Source: CAXMRP01 sp964196155
GTDB lineage: Bacteria; Pseudomonadota; Alphaproteobacteria; Rhizobiales; Afifellaceae
Assembly: GCA_964196155.1 (NCBI GenBank)
Contig: CAXMRP010000082.1
Location: forward strand, 1 to 42,147
Direction of reading: 5' to 3'
Length of the DNA: 42,147 nt
The stretch's first letter is position 1, and every line of letters begins with the position of its first letter. Below are positions 9,149 to 17,117 of the stretch, one piece after another. The translations under genes and the position numbers were made by a program. Under the pieces are notes generated by a model. That model had not been told where the DNA came from. It was given only the letters and a program-made list of their open reading frames with translations, and ran no database searches.

Positions 9149-9564
9149 GGGTGAATCCTTTTCTCTGGTATTGCGGATCCAAAGCCGATCTGTGTTGCCG
9201 TGGCGTGAACTGGCACATCGTCCTCAACTGGTCCGAATCAGGATGCCGCGTTCTGGCCTTTTACAGGTTCCCAATCCTCTTATATCGGTCATTGACGATG
9301 GCGAAACCGCTTCCCGTGAATTTGATTGGTCCTGGCACAACCCTCCCGTTTGTGTGATCTGTCCTATATATTCGATCAAATGCCCATATAGTGGGCGTTT
9401 GACCGAAATCGTCACTTTGGCGATTGGTGTCTTTCTCCCAACAATGCTAAGCGCAGTCCGCCTGTCACAATTTGGCAACTTGACGTGCCAGCGGGAATGT
9501 GGCGGAAGAACCTCGAATTATTGCACTGCAACATTTTGCTGATTGAGAAAGAACCGATCCGGTC
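9149..9564. promoter_or_regulatory. Divergent intergenic region ccdA / zwf with imperfect palindrome
   Basis: 416 bp without a convincing gene; it holds the promoters for leftward ccdA and rightward zwf. The clearest structure is an imperfect palindrome with 10-nt arms, TCAAATGCCC at 9376-9385 and GGGCGTTTGA at 9393-9402, with one non-complementary position and a 7-nt AT-rich centre. It lies about 160 bp before zwf and could be an operator for the Entner-Doudoroff genes. It does not resemble the HexR consensus of gammaproteobacteria as I remember it. Confidence 0.45.
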
Positions 9565-11040
9565 ATGACTTCCCGCGTCATTCCAGTTGATCCCTTCGAT
9601 TATGTTGTCTTTGGCGGAACCGGCGATCTGGCGCGCCGCAAGTTGCTGCCATCGCTCTATCATCGCTTTCACGATGGCCAGATTCCGGACGGAAGCCGAA
9701 TAATCGGGGCGTCGCGGCGCGATCTTTCCGAAAGCAAATATCGGGATTTTGCCAGAGAATCGATCGAGAAATTCGTAGCCAAAGAAGATCGGACTGCCGC
9801 CAAGACTAAAAAATTTCTATCGATGCTTTCCTATGTCGCGGTTGATGCGACCGGCGCGTCCGGATGGAAAGAGTTAGCCAGGCATCTGGGTGACAGCGAG
9901 CGGATCCGGGCATTTTACCTGGCTGTCGGACCGGACCTGTTTGACGACATTTGCCAACAGATAGGCAAGCACAAGCTGGTGACGCCGAATTCTCGACTGG
10001 TGATCGAAAAGCCAATTGGCAAGAGCCTTGAATCTGCTCGCGCGGTGAACAATGCCGTCGGCGCGGTATTTTCCGAAGACCAGATTTTTCGCATCGACCA
10101 TTATCTGGGCAAGGAATCGGTGCAAAACCTGATGGCGCTGCGCTTTGCCAACGCGCTCTACGAACCGTTGTGGAATTCAGCCCACATTGACCATGTGCAA
10201 ATAACGGTTGCCGAAACGCTCGGCGTGGGCACCCGCGGCAATTATTACGATACCGCCGGTGCGCTGCGCGACATGGTGCAGAACCATATCCTCCAGCTGC
10301 TTTGTCTGGTGGCGATGGAACCGCCGGAAAGCATGGATGCCAATTCGGTTCGCGATGAGAAGCTGAAAGTGCTCAAGGCACTGACTCCCATCGATGCGGA
10401 GCACGCCGCCAAGGTGACGGTGCGTGGCCAGTACAAGGCCGGGGCGGCCAATGGCGATGCGGTGAAAAGCTATATCGACGAACTGGACGCCGATGAAAGC
10501 CGGACAGAAACATTTGTCGCGATCAAGGCGGAGATTGCCAACTGGCGGTGGGCCGGGGTACCGTTTTACCTTCGGACCGGCAAACGTCTTGCGGACCGGG
10601 TTTCGGAAATTGTCATTGTTTTCCGGCCGATCCCCCATTCGATATTCCCCAGCGGATCGGGGCAAATCCACACCAACCGGCTGGTGATCCGGCTGCAGCC
10701 GGACGAGGCAGTGAAACAGTGGATCATGATCAAGGATCCCGGCCCCGGCGGCATGCGGCTGAAGCATATTCCGCTCGACATGGCGTGGGCCGAAACCTTT
10801 GATCACCGCCATCCTGATGCCTATGAGCGGCTGTTGCTGGATGTGATCCGGGGGAATCAAACCCTATTCATGCGCCGGGACGAAGTGGAAGCCGCCTGGG
10901 CGTGGATTGATCCGATAATCGAGGCGTGGTCGCATTCCGGTACGACACCCAATGCCTATACGTCGGGCACCTGGGGGCCTTCGGCGTCGATCGCGCTAGT
11001 CGAGCGGGATGGGCGAACCTGGTACGAAGAGACCGTCTAG
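9565..11040 (+). CDS. zwf: Glucose-6-phosphate 1-dehydrogenase
   Basis: Oxidises glucose 6-phosphate to 6-phosphogluconolactone with NADP+ (or NAD+), the entry to the Entner-Doudoroff and oxidative pentose phosphate pathways. The 491-residue protein has the N-terminal dinucleotide-binding FGGTGDLARRKLLPSLY and the active-site signature RIDHYLGKE at about residues 176-184, containing the catalytic His and Lys; EKPIG is also conserved. Length is normal. The stop codon TAG (11038-11040) is formed by the first three bases of a 105-bp dispersed repeat, so the repeat either landed exactly at the gene end or replaced the original stop. edd follows 113 bp downstream on the same strand. Confidence 0.97.
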   Translation: MTSRVIPVDPFDYVVFGGTGDLARRKLLPSLYHRFHDGQIPDGSRIIGASRRDLSESKYRDFARESIEKFVAKEDRTAAKTKKFLSMLSYVAVDATGASGWKELARHLGDSERIRAFYLAVGPDLFDDICQQIGKHKLVTPNSRLVIEKPIGKSLESARAVNNAVGAVFSEDQIFRIDHYLGKESVQNLMALRFANALYEPLWNSAHIDHVQITVAETLGVGTRGNYYDTAGALRDMVQNHILQLLCLVAMEPPESMDANSVRDEKLKVLKALTPIDAEHAAKVTVRGQYKAGAANGDAVKSYIDELDADESRTETFVAIKAEIANWRWAGVPFYLRTGKRLADRVSEIVIVFRPIPHSIFPSGSGQIHTNRLVIRLQPDEAVKQWIMIKDPGPGGMRLKHIPLDMAWAETFDHRHPDAYERLLLDVIRGNQTLFMRRDEVEAAWAWIDPIIEAWSHSGTTPNAYTSGTWGPSASIALVERDGRTWYEETV

Positions 11041-11142
11041 AGCGTATTTCGTGATTATCAAATCACTCAATACACTCTAGTCCTTTGTTTTTACGCGCAT
11101 TTTAGTCCGAAAACCGGTTCCCGCTTTTCGGAATGCGCTCTA
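11038..11142 (+). repeat. 105-bp palindromic dispersed repeat, copy 1
   Basis: First of four same-strand copies. It starts with TAGAGCG and ends with the complementary CGCTCTA. The 5' 42 nt form one hairpin (TAGAGCGTATT pairing with AATACACTCTA, inner GTGATT with AATCAC); the 3' part holds a second hairpin, CCGAAAA with TTTTCGG around 11109-11132. By eye it differs from copy 3 at 7 of 105 positions. Its first bases give the stop codon of zwf and its last base touches the ribosome binding site of edd, so it fills the junction completely. It resembles the palindromic elements known from rhizobia and Brucella. Confidence 0.93.
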
Positions 11143-11153
11143 AAGGGTTGACG

Positions 11154-12983
11154 ATGACCATGCGCTCAGAAATTGCCGCAGTTACCGACCGGATCGTCAA
11201 ACGCTCCGCTGCCGGGCGAGCCGCTTATCTGGATCGTGTGCGGCGGGCTGCGGAAAAGGGTGCGCGGCGCTCATCATTATCCTGCGGCAACCTGGCGCAC
11301 GGATTTGCCGCTTGCGGGACGACGGACAAAAATACCCTTGCCGGCGAAACGCTGCCCAATCTCGCGATCGTGACGTCCTACAATGACATGTTGTCGGCCC
11401 ATCAGCCGTTTGAACGCTTTCCCGATTTGATCAAGCAGGCGGCGCGCGAGGCTGGCGGTGTAGCGCAGGTCGCAGGTGGCGTGCCGGCCATGTGTGACGG
11501 GGTGACACAGGGTCAGGCAGGAATGGACTTGTCGTTGTTCTCGCGGGACGTAATTGCTCTTTCTGCCGGCATTGGCCTGTCGCACGATCTGTTTGATGCG
11601 GCGGTTTATCTGGGCGTGTGCGACAAAATTGTGCCAGGATTGCTGATGGCGGCGCTGTCATTCGGTCATCTGCCGGCGATCTTTATTCCCGCCGGACCGA
11701 TGCCGAGTGGCCTGCCGAACAATGAAAAAGCCCGCATCCGGCAATTGTATGCCGAAGGAAAAATTGGCCGCGATGTGCTGCTGGAAGCGGAATCGAAATC
11801 CTATCACGGGCCGGGCACCTGCACCTTCTACGGTACGGCCAATTCCAACCAGATGCTCATGGAAATCATGGGCCTGCATCTTCCTGGCACCAGTTTTATC
11901 AATCCCAACACGCCGCTGCGCGATGCGCTGACCCGCGAGGCGACCAAGCGGGCGCTGGCGATTACGGCGCTGGGCAACTCCTATACGCCAGTCGGCGAAG
12001 TGATCGATGAGCGTGCCATCGTCAACGGCATTGTTGGGCTTCATGCCACTGGTGGGTCGACCAACCACACCATGCATCTGGTGGCGATCGCGCGGGCCGC
12101 CGGTATCCAGATCGACTGGGATGATTTTGCCGAGCTGTCGGAAGTGGTGCCGCTAGTTACGCGCATCTATCCCAATGGCCTTGCCGACATAAATCACTTT
12201 CAGGCGGCCGGCGGCATGGGTTTTCTGATCCGCACGCTGCTTGATGATGGCTATCTGCACGAAGATGTCCGCACCGTATGGGGCACCGGGCTTGCCGGCT
12301 ACCGGCAGGAAGCAAAGCTTGCCGAAGACGGGTCGGTCATGTGGAATGACGCCGCGGAGCGATCCTTTAACGAAGAAGTTCTGCGGCCGGCCTCCAATCC
12401 GTTCAGCGCCACGGGCGGGCTGAAACTCCTCGCCGGCAATCTCGGCCGCGCCGTCATCAAGGTTTCGGCAGTAGATTCAGAGCATCAAACGGTGGAAGCG
12501 CCAGCGATGGTTTTCCACTCACAGGACGAATTTATCGAAACGTTCCGGGGCGGTCTTGATCAAGATATTGTCGCTGTCGTGCGGTTTCAGGGACCGAAGG
12601 CCAATGGTATGCCGGAACTACACAAGCTGACGCCGATGCTGGGGGTGCTTCAGGATCGCGGCCGCAAGGTTGCCCTATTGACTGACGGGCGCATGTCCGG
12701 GGCATCGGGCAAGGTGCTGGCGGCTATCCACATCACGCCGGAAGCCAGCGATGGTGGGCCAATTGCGCGCATAGCGGACGGGGACATGATCCGTATTGAT
12801 GTCGAAGCCGGGACAGTTGATGCGCTTGTCAGCGCAAAGGAATGGGATGCGCGTGAAACCGTTGCTGCTGACCTATCAGAGTCTTCATATGGGTGCGGAC
12901 GAGAAATGTTCGGCGCCTTTCGCGCCGGCGCGGTTTCGGCCGAAAATGGCGGCGGGCTGATCGATTTCGGCGTAGCCTCCTGA
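11154..12983 (+). CDS. edd: 6-phosphogluconate dehydratase
   Basis: Converts 6-phosphogluconate to 2-keto-3-deoxy-6-phosphogluconate, the defining Entner-Doudoroff step; an iron-sulfur enzyme of the IlvD/Edd family. The 609-residue protein shows SCGNLAHGFAACG, PNLAIVTSYNDMLSAHQPFERFPD, the cysteine-containing MCDGVTQGQAGMDLS and YLGVCDKIVPG blocks, and the C-terminal TDGRMSGASGKVLAA signature. The start at 11154 is chosen because AAGGG at 11143-11147 lies 6 nt upstream. An upstream in-frame ATG at 11133 lies inside the repeat and is not credible. It follows zwf without the pgl gene often found between them. Confidence 0.96.
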   Translation: MTMRSEIAAVTDRIVKRSAAGRAAYLDRVRRAAEKGARRSSLSCGNLAHGFAACGTTDKNTLAGETLPNLAIVTSYNDMLSAHQPFERFPDLIKQAAREAGGVAQVAGGVPAMCDGVTQGQAGMDLSLFSRDVIALSAGIGLSHDLFDAAVYLGVCDKIVPGLLMAALSFGHLPAIFIPAGPMPSGLPNNEKARIRQLYAEGKIGRDVLLEAESKSYHGPGTCTFYGTANSNQMLMEIMGLHLPGTSFINPNTPLRDALTREATKRALAITALGNSYTPVGEVIDERAIVNGIVGLHATGGSTNHTMHLVAIARAAGIQIDWDDFAELSEVVPLVTRIYPNGLADINHFQAAGGMGFLIRTLLDDGYLHEDVRTVWGTGLAGYRQEAKLAEDGSVMWNDAAERSFNEEVLRPASNPFSATGGLKLLAGNLGRAVIKVSAVDSEHQTVEAPAMVFHSQDEFIETFRGGLDQDIVAVVRFQGPKANGMPELHKLTPMLGVLQDRGRKVALLTDGRMSGASGKVLAAIHITPEASDGGPIARIADGDMIRIDVEAGTVDALVSAKEWDARETVAADLSESSYGCGREMFGAFRAGAVSAENGGGLIDFGVAS

Positions 12984-13037
12984 AGTATTCTATTGGGGCG
13001 CAGCCGGTCGTCGGGATGCGCCAACGGGATGTAAACC

Positions 13038-14678
13038 ATGAAAGCAGCGGCCAGAGCAGTGCTAGGTGCATTGGACGATCACAAAACGGAACTGGAGAAT
13101 CGGTCCCTGCGCGATCTGTTTGCCAGCGACGCCGACCGGTTCTCCACCTTATCGTTGACCGTTGACACGCTGACACTCGATTATTCCAAGAACCGCATTA
13201 CGGCTGAAACGCTGGCGTTACTGGGTGCTCTGGCCGAGGCGGCGAAAGTGGAACCGCTGCGCGAGGCCTTGTTTGCCGGCGAGGCGATCAACACCACCGA
13301 GAACCGGGCGGTCATGCACATGGCGCTGCGGGCTCAGCCCGGCGATGGCATGAGTGTTGCTGGCGAGGACGTCTCGGAAGACGTGGCCGCTGTTCTTTCA
13401 GCCATGAAACATTTCACCGATGGGGTGCGCTCTGGCGGAATTGCCGCGGCGAACGGCGCCCGGTTCACCGATGTCGTCAATATCGGAATTGGCGGGTCGG
13501 ATCTTGGCCCGGCGATGGCGGTTGCGGCCCTGTCGCCCTATCGCGGTGACGGGCCGGCAGTGCATTTTGTCTCCAACGTTGACGGCGCCAATATCGCCGA
13601 CACGCTTGGCGATCTCGATCCGGCAACAACGTTGTTTCTGGTGGCTTCGAAAACCTTCACCACCACCGAGACCATGACCAATGCCAATACGGCGCGCGGG
13701 TGGCTGATCGATGGGATCGGCAAGGATGCGGTGGGCGATCACTTTGCGGCGCTGTCGACCAATCTTGAGGCCTGCGCCGCCTTTGGCATCCAATCGGCCC
13801 GGATTTTCGGGTTCTGGGACTGGGTTGGTGGGCGCTATTCGGTTTGGTCGGCGATCGGGTTGTCGCTGGCGCTTTCAATCGGCTTTGATCATTTTTCGGA
13901 GTTTCTTGCCGGCGCGCGGCGGATGGACAATCACTTTCGCACTGCGCCGATCCTGCAGAATATGCCGGCGATCATGGCGCTGATCGGGGTGTGGCACCGT
14001 AATGTCTGGGGCCATGGCAGTCATGCGGTGCTGCCTTACGATCAGCGGTTGTCGCGGTTTGCCGCCCATCTCCAGCAGCTTGATATGGAATCCAACGGCA
14101 AGTGGATCACCCGGGACAATGTGCCGGCTGACTTTGCCACCGGGCCAGTGGTCTGGGGCGAACCGGGTACCAATGGCCAGCATGCGTTTTTCCAGCTCAT
14201 CCATCAGGGTACCGATGCAGTGCCGGCTGATTTTCTGATTGCCGCTGTACCCCATGAGCAATTGTCGGACCATCATGCCAAGCTGATCGCCAATTGCCTG
14301 GCACAAACCGAGGCACTGGCTTTTGGCAAGACGGAAGCGGAAGTGCGGGCGGATCTTGCAGCGACAGGCGTGGATGATGCGGCGATCGAACAGTTGGCAC
14401 CGCACAAAACGTTTGCGGGTAACCGGCCAACCAACACGCTGCTTTACCGGACCCTCGATCCGTTCACGCTGGGCATGCTGATCGCGCTCTATGAGCACAA
14501 GGTGTTTGTGCAGGGCGCAATCTGGAACATCAATTCATTCGACCAGTGGGGGGTGGAACTGGGCAAGGCGCTGGCCAACCGGTTGCTGCCGATAGTTCGC
14601 GATGGCTTTGATGCGGACGATCTCAATTCATCCACACACGGGCAACTGGACACGCTTGCGGCGTTGCGCGATGGTTAG
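13038..14678 (+). CDS. pgi: Glucose-6-phosphate isomerase
   Basis: Interconverts glucose 6-phosphate and fructose 6-phosphate. The 546-residue protein has the classic blocks of the long bacterial form: NIGIGGSDLGPAM (SIS sugar-phosphate site), SKTFTTTETMTNA, DWVGGRYSVWSAIGL (signature 1), the catalytic Glu region VWGEPGTNGQHAFFQLIHQG, and the C-terminal KVFVQGAIWNINSFDQWGVELGK (signature 2). It begins 54 bp after edd on the same strand and probably belongs to the zwf-edd-pgi unit. In a bacterium using the Entner-Doudoroff route this enzyme can return fructose 6-phosphate to glucose 6-phosphate, allowing a cyclic pathway. GGGAT lies about 9 nt before the ATG, a modest ribosome binding site. 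Confidence 0.97.
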   Translation: MKAAARAVLGALDDHKTELENRSLRDLFASDADRFSTLSLTVDTLTLDYSKNRITAETLALLGALAEAAKVEPLREALFAGEAINTTENRAVMHMALRAQPGDGMSVAGEDVSEDVAAVLSAMKHFTDGVRSGGIAAANGARFTDVVNIGIGGSDLGPAMAVAALSPYRGDGPAVHFVSNVDGANIADTLGDLDPATTLFLVASKTFTTTETMTNANTARGWLIDGIGKDAVGDHFAALSTNLEACAAFGIQSARIFGFWDWVGGRYSVWSAIGLSLALSIGFDHFSEFLAGARRMDNHFRTAPILQNMPAIMALIGVWHRNVWGHGSHAVLPYDQRLSRFAAHLQQLDMESNGKWITRDNVPADFATGPVVWGEPGTNGQHAFFQLIHQGTDAVPADFLIAAVPHEQLSDHHAKLIANCLAQTEALAFGKTEAEVRADLAATGVDDAAIEQLAPHKTFAGNRPTNTLLYRTLDPFTLGMLIALYEHKVFVQGAIWNINSFDQWGVELGKALANRLLPIVRDGFDADDLNSSTHGQLDTLAALRDG

Positions 14679-14699
14679 CTCCGTCAGCCTGGCCGGTCA

Positions 14700-15482
14700 T
14701 CACCTGAAGGACGCCATCCAGGACAAGCCATCCTCGACAGCACCGCGTGGTCGATATTCAGCGCAGAAATAACCGTCATAACCGAGCGCCGCGATAGTAG
14801 GCAGAAGCCGGTCATAACAAATTTCGCCGGCGTCCGGTTCGGCCCGATCAGGCACCCCGGCAAACTGGATGTGGCCGATCAGGTTGCGCGGTAATAGATA
14901 TTCCAGCCGCCGGGTCAGGCAACCCTGCATCAACTGAACATGGTAGCAATCGAACATGATCTTGATGTTTGGCGCACCGACTTCGGCAATGACTTTTTCG
15001 GCATAATCGACATATTGCAACAGATAGCCGGACGCGTCGTAGGCATTGATCGGCTCGATCAGAACGGTCTGGCCATTTTTTGCGCACGCATCTGACGCAT
15101 ATTTGAGATTGTCGATGAAGGTCTTGTGGGCGGCGCGAACCTGACCTTCCTTCGGGACGCCGGCCATCACATGGACATTGCTGGCACCAATTGCGGCGCC
15201 GAAGCTGGATGCCTCATCGATGGCGGCACGGGCGTCGGCCTTGCGGCCGGGCAGGGCGGACAAGCCGAATTCACCAGCATCGGCGTCGCCGCGCCGGGTA
15301 TTGAGGCCGAGCATCGGCAGGCCGGTTTCCTCCAGCGCTGCCTTGATCTCGGCAATTGGTTCGTCATAGGGAAAATGGCATTCAACCGCGTCAAATCCCG
15401 CTGTCTTGGCGGCGCGAATACGCTCGGCGTGGGGACGGTCGGTCCACAAAAATCCGATATTGGCGGACAACCGCAATGCCAT
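14700..15482 (-). CDS. hyi: Hydroxypyruvate isomerase family protein (TIM barrel)
   Basis: Likely interconverts hydroxypyruvate and tartronate semialdehyde, or a related 2-oxo-tetronate; a 260-residue xylose-isomerase-like TIM barrel. The translation begins MALRLSANIGFLWTD and contains AGFDAVECHFPYD, LGLNTRRGD, SNVHVMAGV, VLIEPINAYDASGY, MFDCYHVQLMQG and HIQFAGVPDRAEPDAGEI, characteristic of Hyi and OtnI proteins; the acids and His in the IEPIN and FDCYHVQ blocks are the expected metal ligands. Start at 15482 is supported by GGAGGAG 6 nt upstream; a start 15 nt earlier is possible. It converges with pgi (21 bp between stops). Without tartronate semialdehyde reductase or glyoxylate carboligase nearby the exact substrate is unsettled. 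Confidence 0.85.
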   Translation of the reverse strand: MALRLSANIGFLWTDRPHAERIRAAKTAGFDAVECHFPYDEPIAEIKAALEETGLPMLGLNTRRGDADAGEFGLSALPGRKADARAAIDEASSFGAAIGASNVHVMAGVPKEGQVRAAHKTFIDNLKYASDACAKNGQTVLIEPINAYDASGYLLQYVDYAEKVIAEVGAPNIKIMFDCYHVQLMQGCLTRRLEYLLPRNLIGHIQFAGVPDRAEPDAGEICYDRLLPTIAALGYDGYFCAEYRPRGAVEDGLSWMASFR

Positions 15483-15789
15483 TGAATTCTCCTCCACCGT
15501 GTCGCCGCCAACATTGCCGTAGCCACATTACTAGCATAGTCGCTGAGCCGTGTGCCGCCACTGTCTATTCGGGGATTTGGTAGTATTGCCAGCCGCAAAC
15601 AGTCCGTTGACCGGCGGTGCCGGATTGCGTACAGGCTGATGTTCAGGATGGTTGTCCCCGAAGGGGCTGAAACGATCCCGCTGAGGCTGACCCAGATCGG
15701 GGGCCAAAACCGGGGCCGTCTGGCAGGGCGCGGCAATAGCCGCGGCTGGAATCCCTTCGTCCATCGCGCAACGCTACGGAGGTTTCGGC
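15483..15789. other. Intergenic region upstream of the cobalamin cluster, no recognised riboswitch
   Basis: 307 bp between the leftward hyi gene and the rightward cobalamin operon; it must contain both promoters. I looked for the cobalamin riboswitch landmarks (a GGTGAA-type block followed by the CCGCAACTGT box) and did not find a convincing set; a GCCACTGT at 15577-15584 stands alone. A divergent element or one with a poorly conserved box could still be present. Confidence 0.4.
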
Positions 15790-16005
15790 ATGGTCCGCAT
15801 TTTCAATATATTCCTTTCATCATTTCTTTCTGTCGTCCTGGTTTTTGTCGCAGGCGCGGGATTGGCGTTCGCGCATGGCAGTCACATTGAAGAATCCGCC
15901 GGCCATAGCCACGGACTGGCTTTTGCTGCTTTTGCAGGCATCATGGGCGTGGCGGTGATGGCGTTTGTCTCTGGCCTCAAGCAGCGCCGCGCACGGCGAG
16001 CCTGA
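15790..16005 (+). CDS. Small His-containing membrane protein ahead of cbiX
   Basis: A 71-residue protein of no family I recognise. It has an N-terminal hydrophobic helix or signal peptide (about 4-27, ending AGAGLAFA), a short loop with four His residues (AHGSHIEESAGHSHG), a second helix (about 42-61) and a basic tail (KQRRARRA). GGAGG lies 9 nt before the ATG, and the gene ends 2 nt before cbiX, so it is translated and almost surely cotranscribed with cobalt chelatase. The His cluster facing the periplasm and the position suggest a role in cobalt handling, perhaps like the small CbtB or CbiN-type transport proteins, but it lacks sequence features that would prove membership. The function is an inference from context. 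Confidence 0.75.
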   Translation: MVRIFNIFLSSFLSVVLVFVAGAGLAFAHGSHIEESAGHSHGLAFAAFAGIMGVAVMAFVSGLKQRRARRA

Positions 16006-16007
16006 AC

Positions 16008-17111
16008 ATGGACAAGCCGGGCGCCGGAGATGGCATTGGTGTCATGGTCTGTGGCCATGGCAGCCGTAACAAACGGGCAGTGACAGAATTTGCGGTTCTG
16101 TCTGAGCGGCTGAAGGAAGCATTCCCCGACTGGCCGGTCGACTATGGCTATCTGGAGTTTGCCAATCCGGTGCTGCACGCCGGTCTCGACAGGTTGGTGG
16201 CGGCGGGTTGCAACCGGATACTGGCCGTGCCGGGCATGTTGTTTGCCGCCGGTCACGCCAAGAACGATATCCCGTCGGTGCTGAACGCCTATGCGGTCAA
16301 GCGGCGGCAAGTTGACGCTGATTTTCGCATCGACTATGGCCGTGATCTCGGGATCGATCCGAAAATGCTGCGGGCGGCGGCGGACCGGATCGCGGAAGCG
16401 CTGGCCGATCACCCCGACATGCCGGCGGAGGAAACGCTGCTGGTTGTTGTCGGCCGCGGTGCGTCTGACCCGGACGCCAACGGTAATGTCGCCAAGATAA
16501 CGCGACTGCTGTGGGAAAGTTTCGGTTTTGGCTGGGCGGAGACAGCCTATTCCGGCGTGACCTTTCCGCTGGTGGAACCGGCGCTGGAGAAGGCGGCAAA
16601 GCTGGGATATCGGCGGATCATCGTCTTTCCATATTTTCTGTTTACCGGCGTTCTGGTCAGCCGGATTTATGCCGCGACTGATGCGGTGGCTGCCCGCCAT
16701 CCAGCGCTTGAATTCATCAAGGCGGACTATCTCAACGATCATCCGGCAGTGATTGAAACTTTCATTGAGCGGGTTGGCGAGATTGTCGATGGCGACACGT
16801 CGATGAACTGCCAGATGTGCAAATACCGGGCGCAGGTGCCTGGATTTGAAGCCGATGTCGGCCGCCCCCAGGAAAGCCATCATCACCATGTGGAGGGTGT
16901 GGGTTCGGGCTGTGAATTGTGTGATGCCGACGGGACCTGCAACGGTCGCTGCCAGAACGAAATCCACAGCCATTCCCATGATCATGGCTCCGGGCACAGC
17001 CATGATCATCATCACGATCACGGGCATAGCCATCCAGCCTATCCCCATGCCGACCATCCGCTGGGGCCGCGTACACTCGGACCGGCAACGCCGACGAAGG
17101 CATCGGAGTGA
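16008..17111 (+). CDS. cbiX: Sirohydrochlorin cobaltochelatase, long form with Fe-S and His-rich tail
   Basis: Inserts cobalt into sirohydrochlorin, the step that defines the cobalt-early B12 route. The first 260 residues hold two repeated chelatase domains (MVCGHGSRNKRAV with the catalytic His; VVVGRGASDPDANGNVAK in the second). At residue 266 follows MNCQMCKYR, the MxCxxC motif seen in the long CbiX of Bacillus megaterium, where it binds a [4Fe-4S] cluster, and CELCDADGTCNGRC near 302 adds four cysteines. The tail (about 315-350) is rich in His (HSHSHDHGSGHSHDHHH), a presumed cobalt store or delivery arm. In total 367 residues. It opens the cbiX-cbiC-cbiET-cbiL-cbiGH-cbiF run, with 6 nt before cbiC. 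Confidence 0.94.
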   Translation: MDKPGAGDGIGVMVCGHGSRNKRAVTEFAVLSERLKEAFPDWPVDYGYLEFANPVLHAGLDRLVAAGCNRILAVPGMLFAAGHAKNDIPSVLNAYAVKRRQVDADFRIDYGRDLGIDPKMLRAAADRIAEALADHPDMPAEETLLVVVGRGASDPDANGNVAKITRLLWESFGFGWAETAYSGVTFPLVEPALEKAAKLGYRRIIVFPYFLFTGVLVSRIYAATDAVAARHPALEFIKADYLNDHPAVIETFIERVGEIVDGDTSMNCQMCKYRAQVPGFEADVGRPQESHHHHVEGVGSGCELCDADGTCNGRCQNEIHSHSHDHGSGHSHDHHHDHGHSHPAYPHADHPLGPRTLGPATPTKASE

Positions 17112-17117
17112 ACTGCG

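Noticed and set aside
15500..15789. Possible cobalamin riboswitch upstream of the B12 operon
   Set aside because: A lone GCCACTGT and several GC-rich hairpins are present, but the ordered set of conserved blocks is not. A covariance-model search (Rfam RF00174) would decide.
15882..17057. 391-codon open frame opposite cbiX
   Set aside because: Shadow of cbiX; the strand with chelatase motifs and a good ribosome binding site is the + strand.
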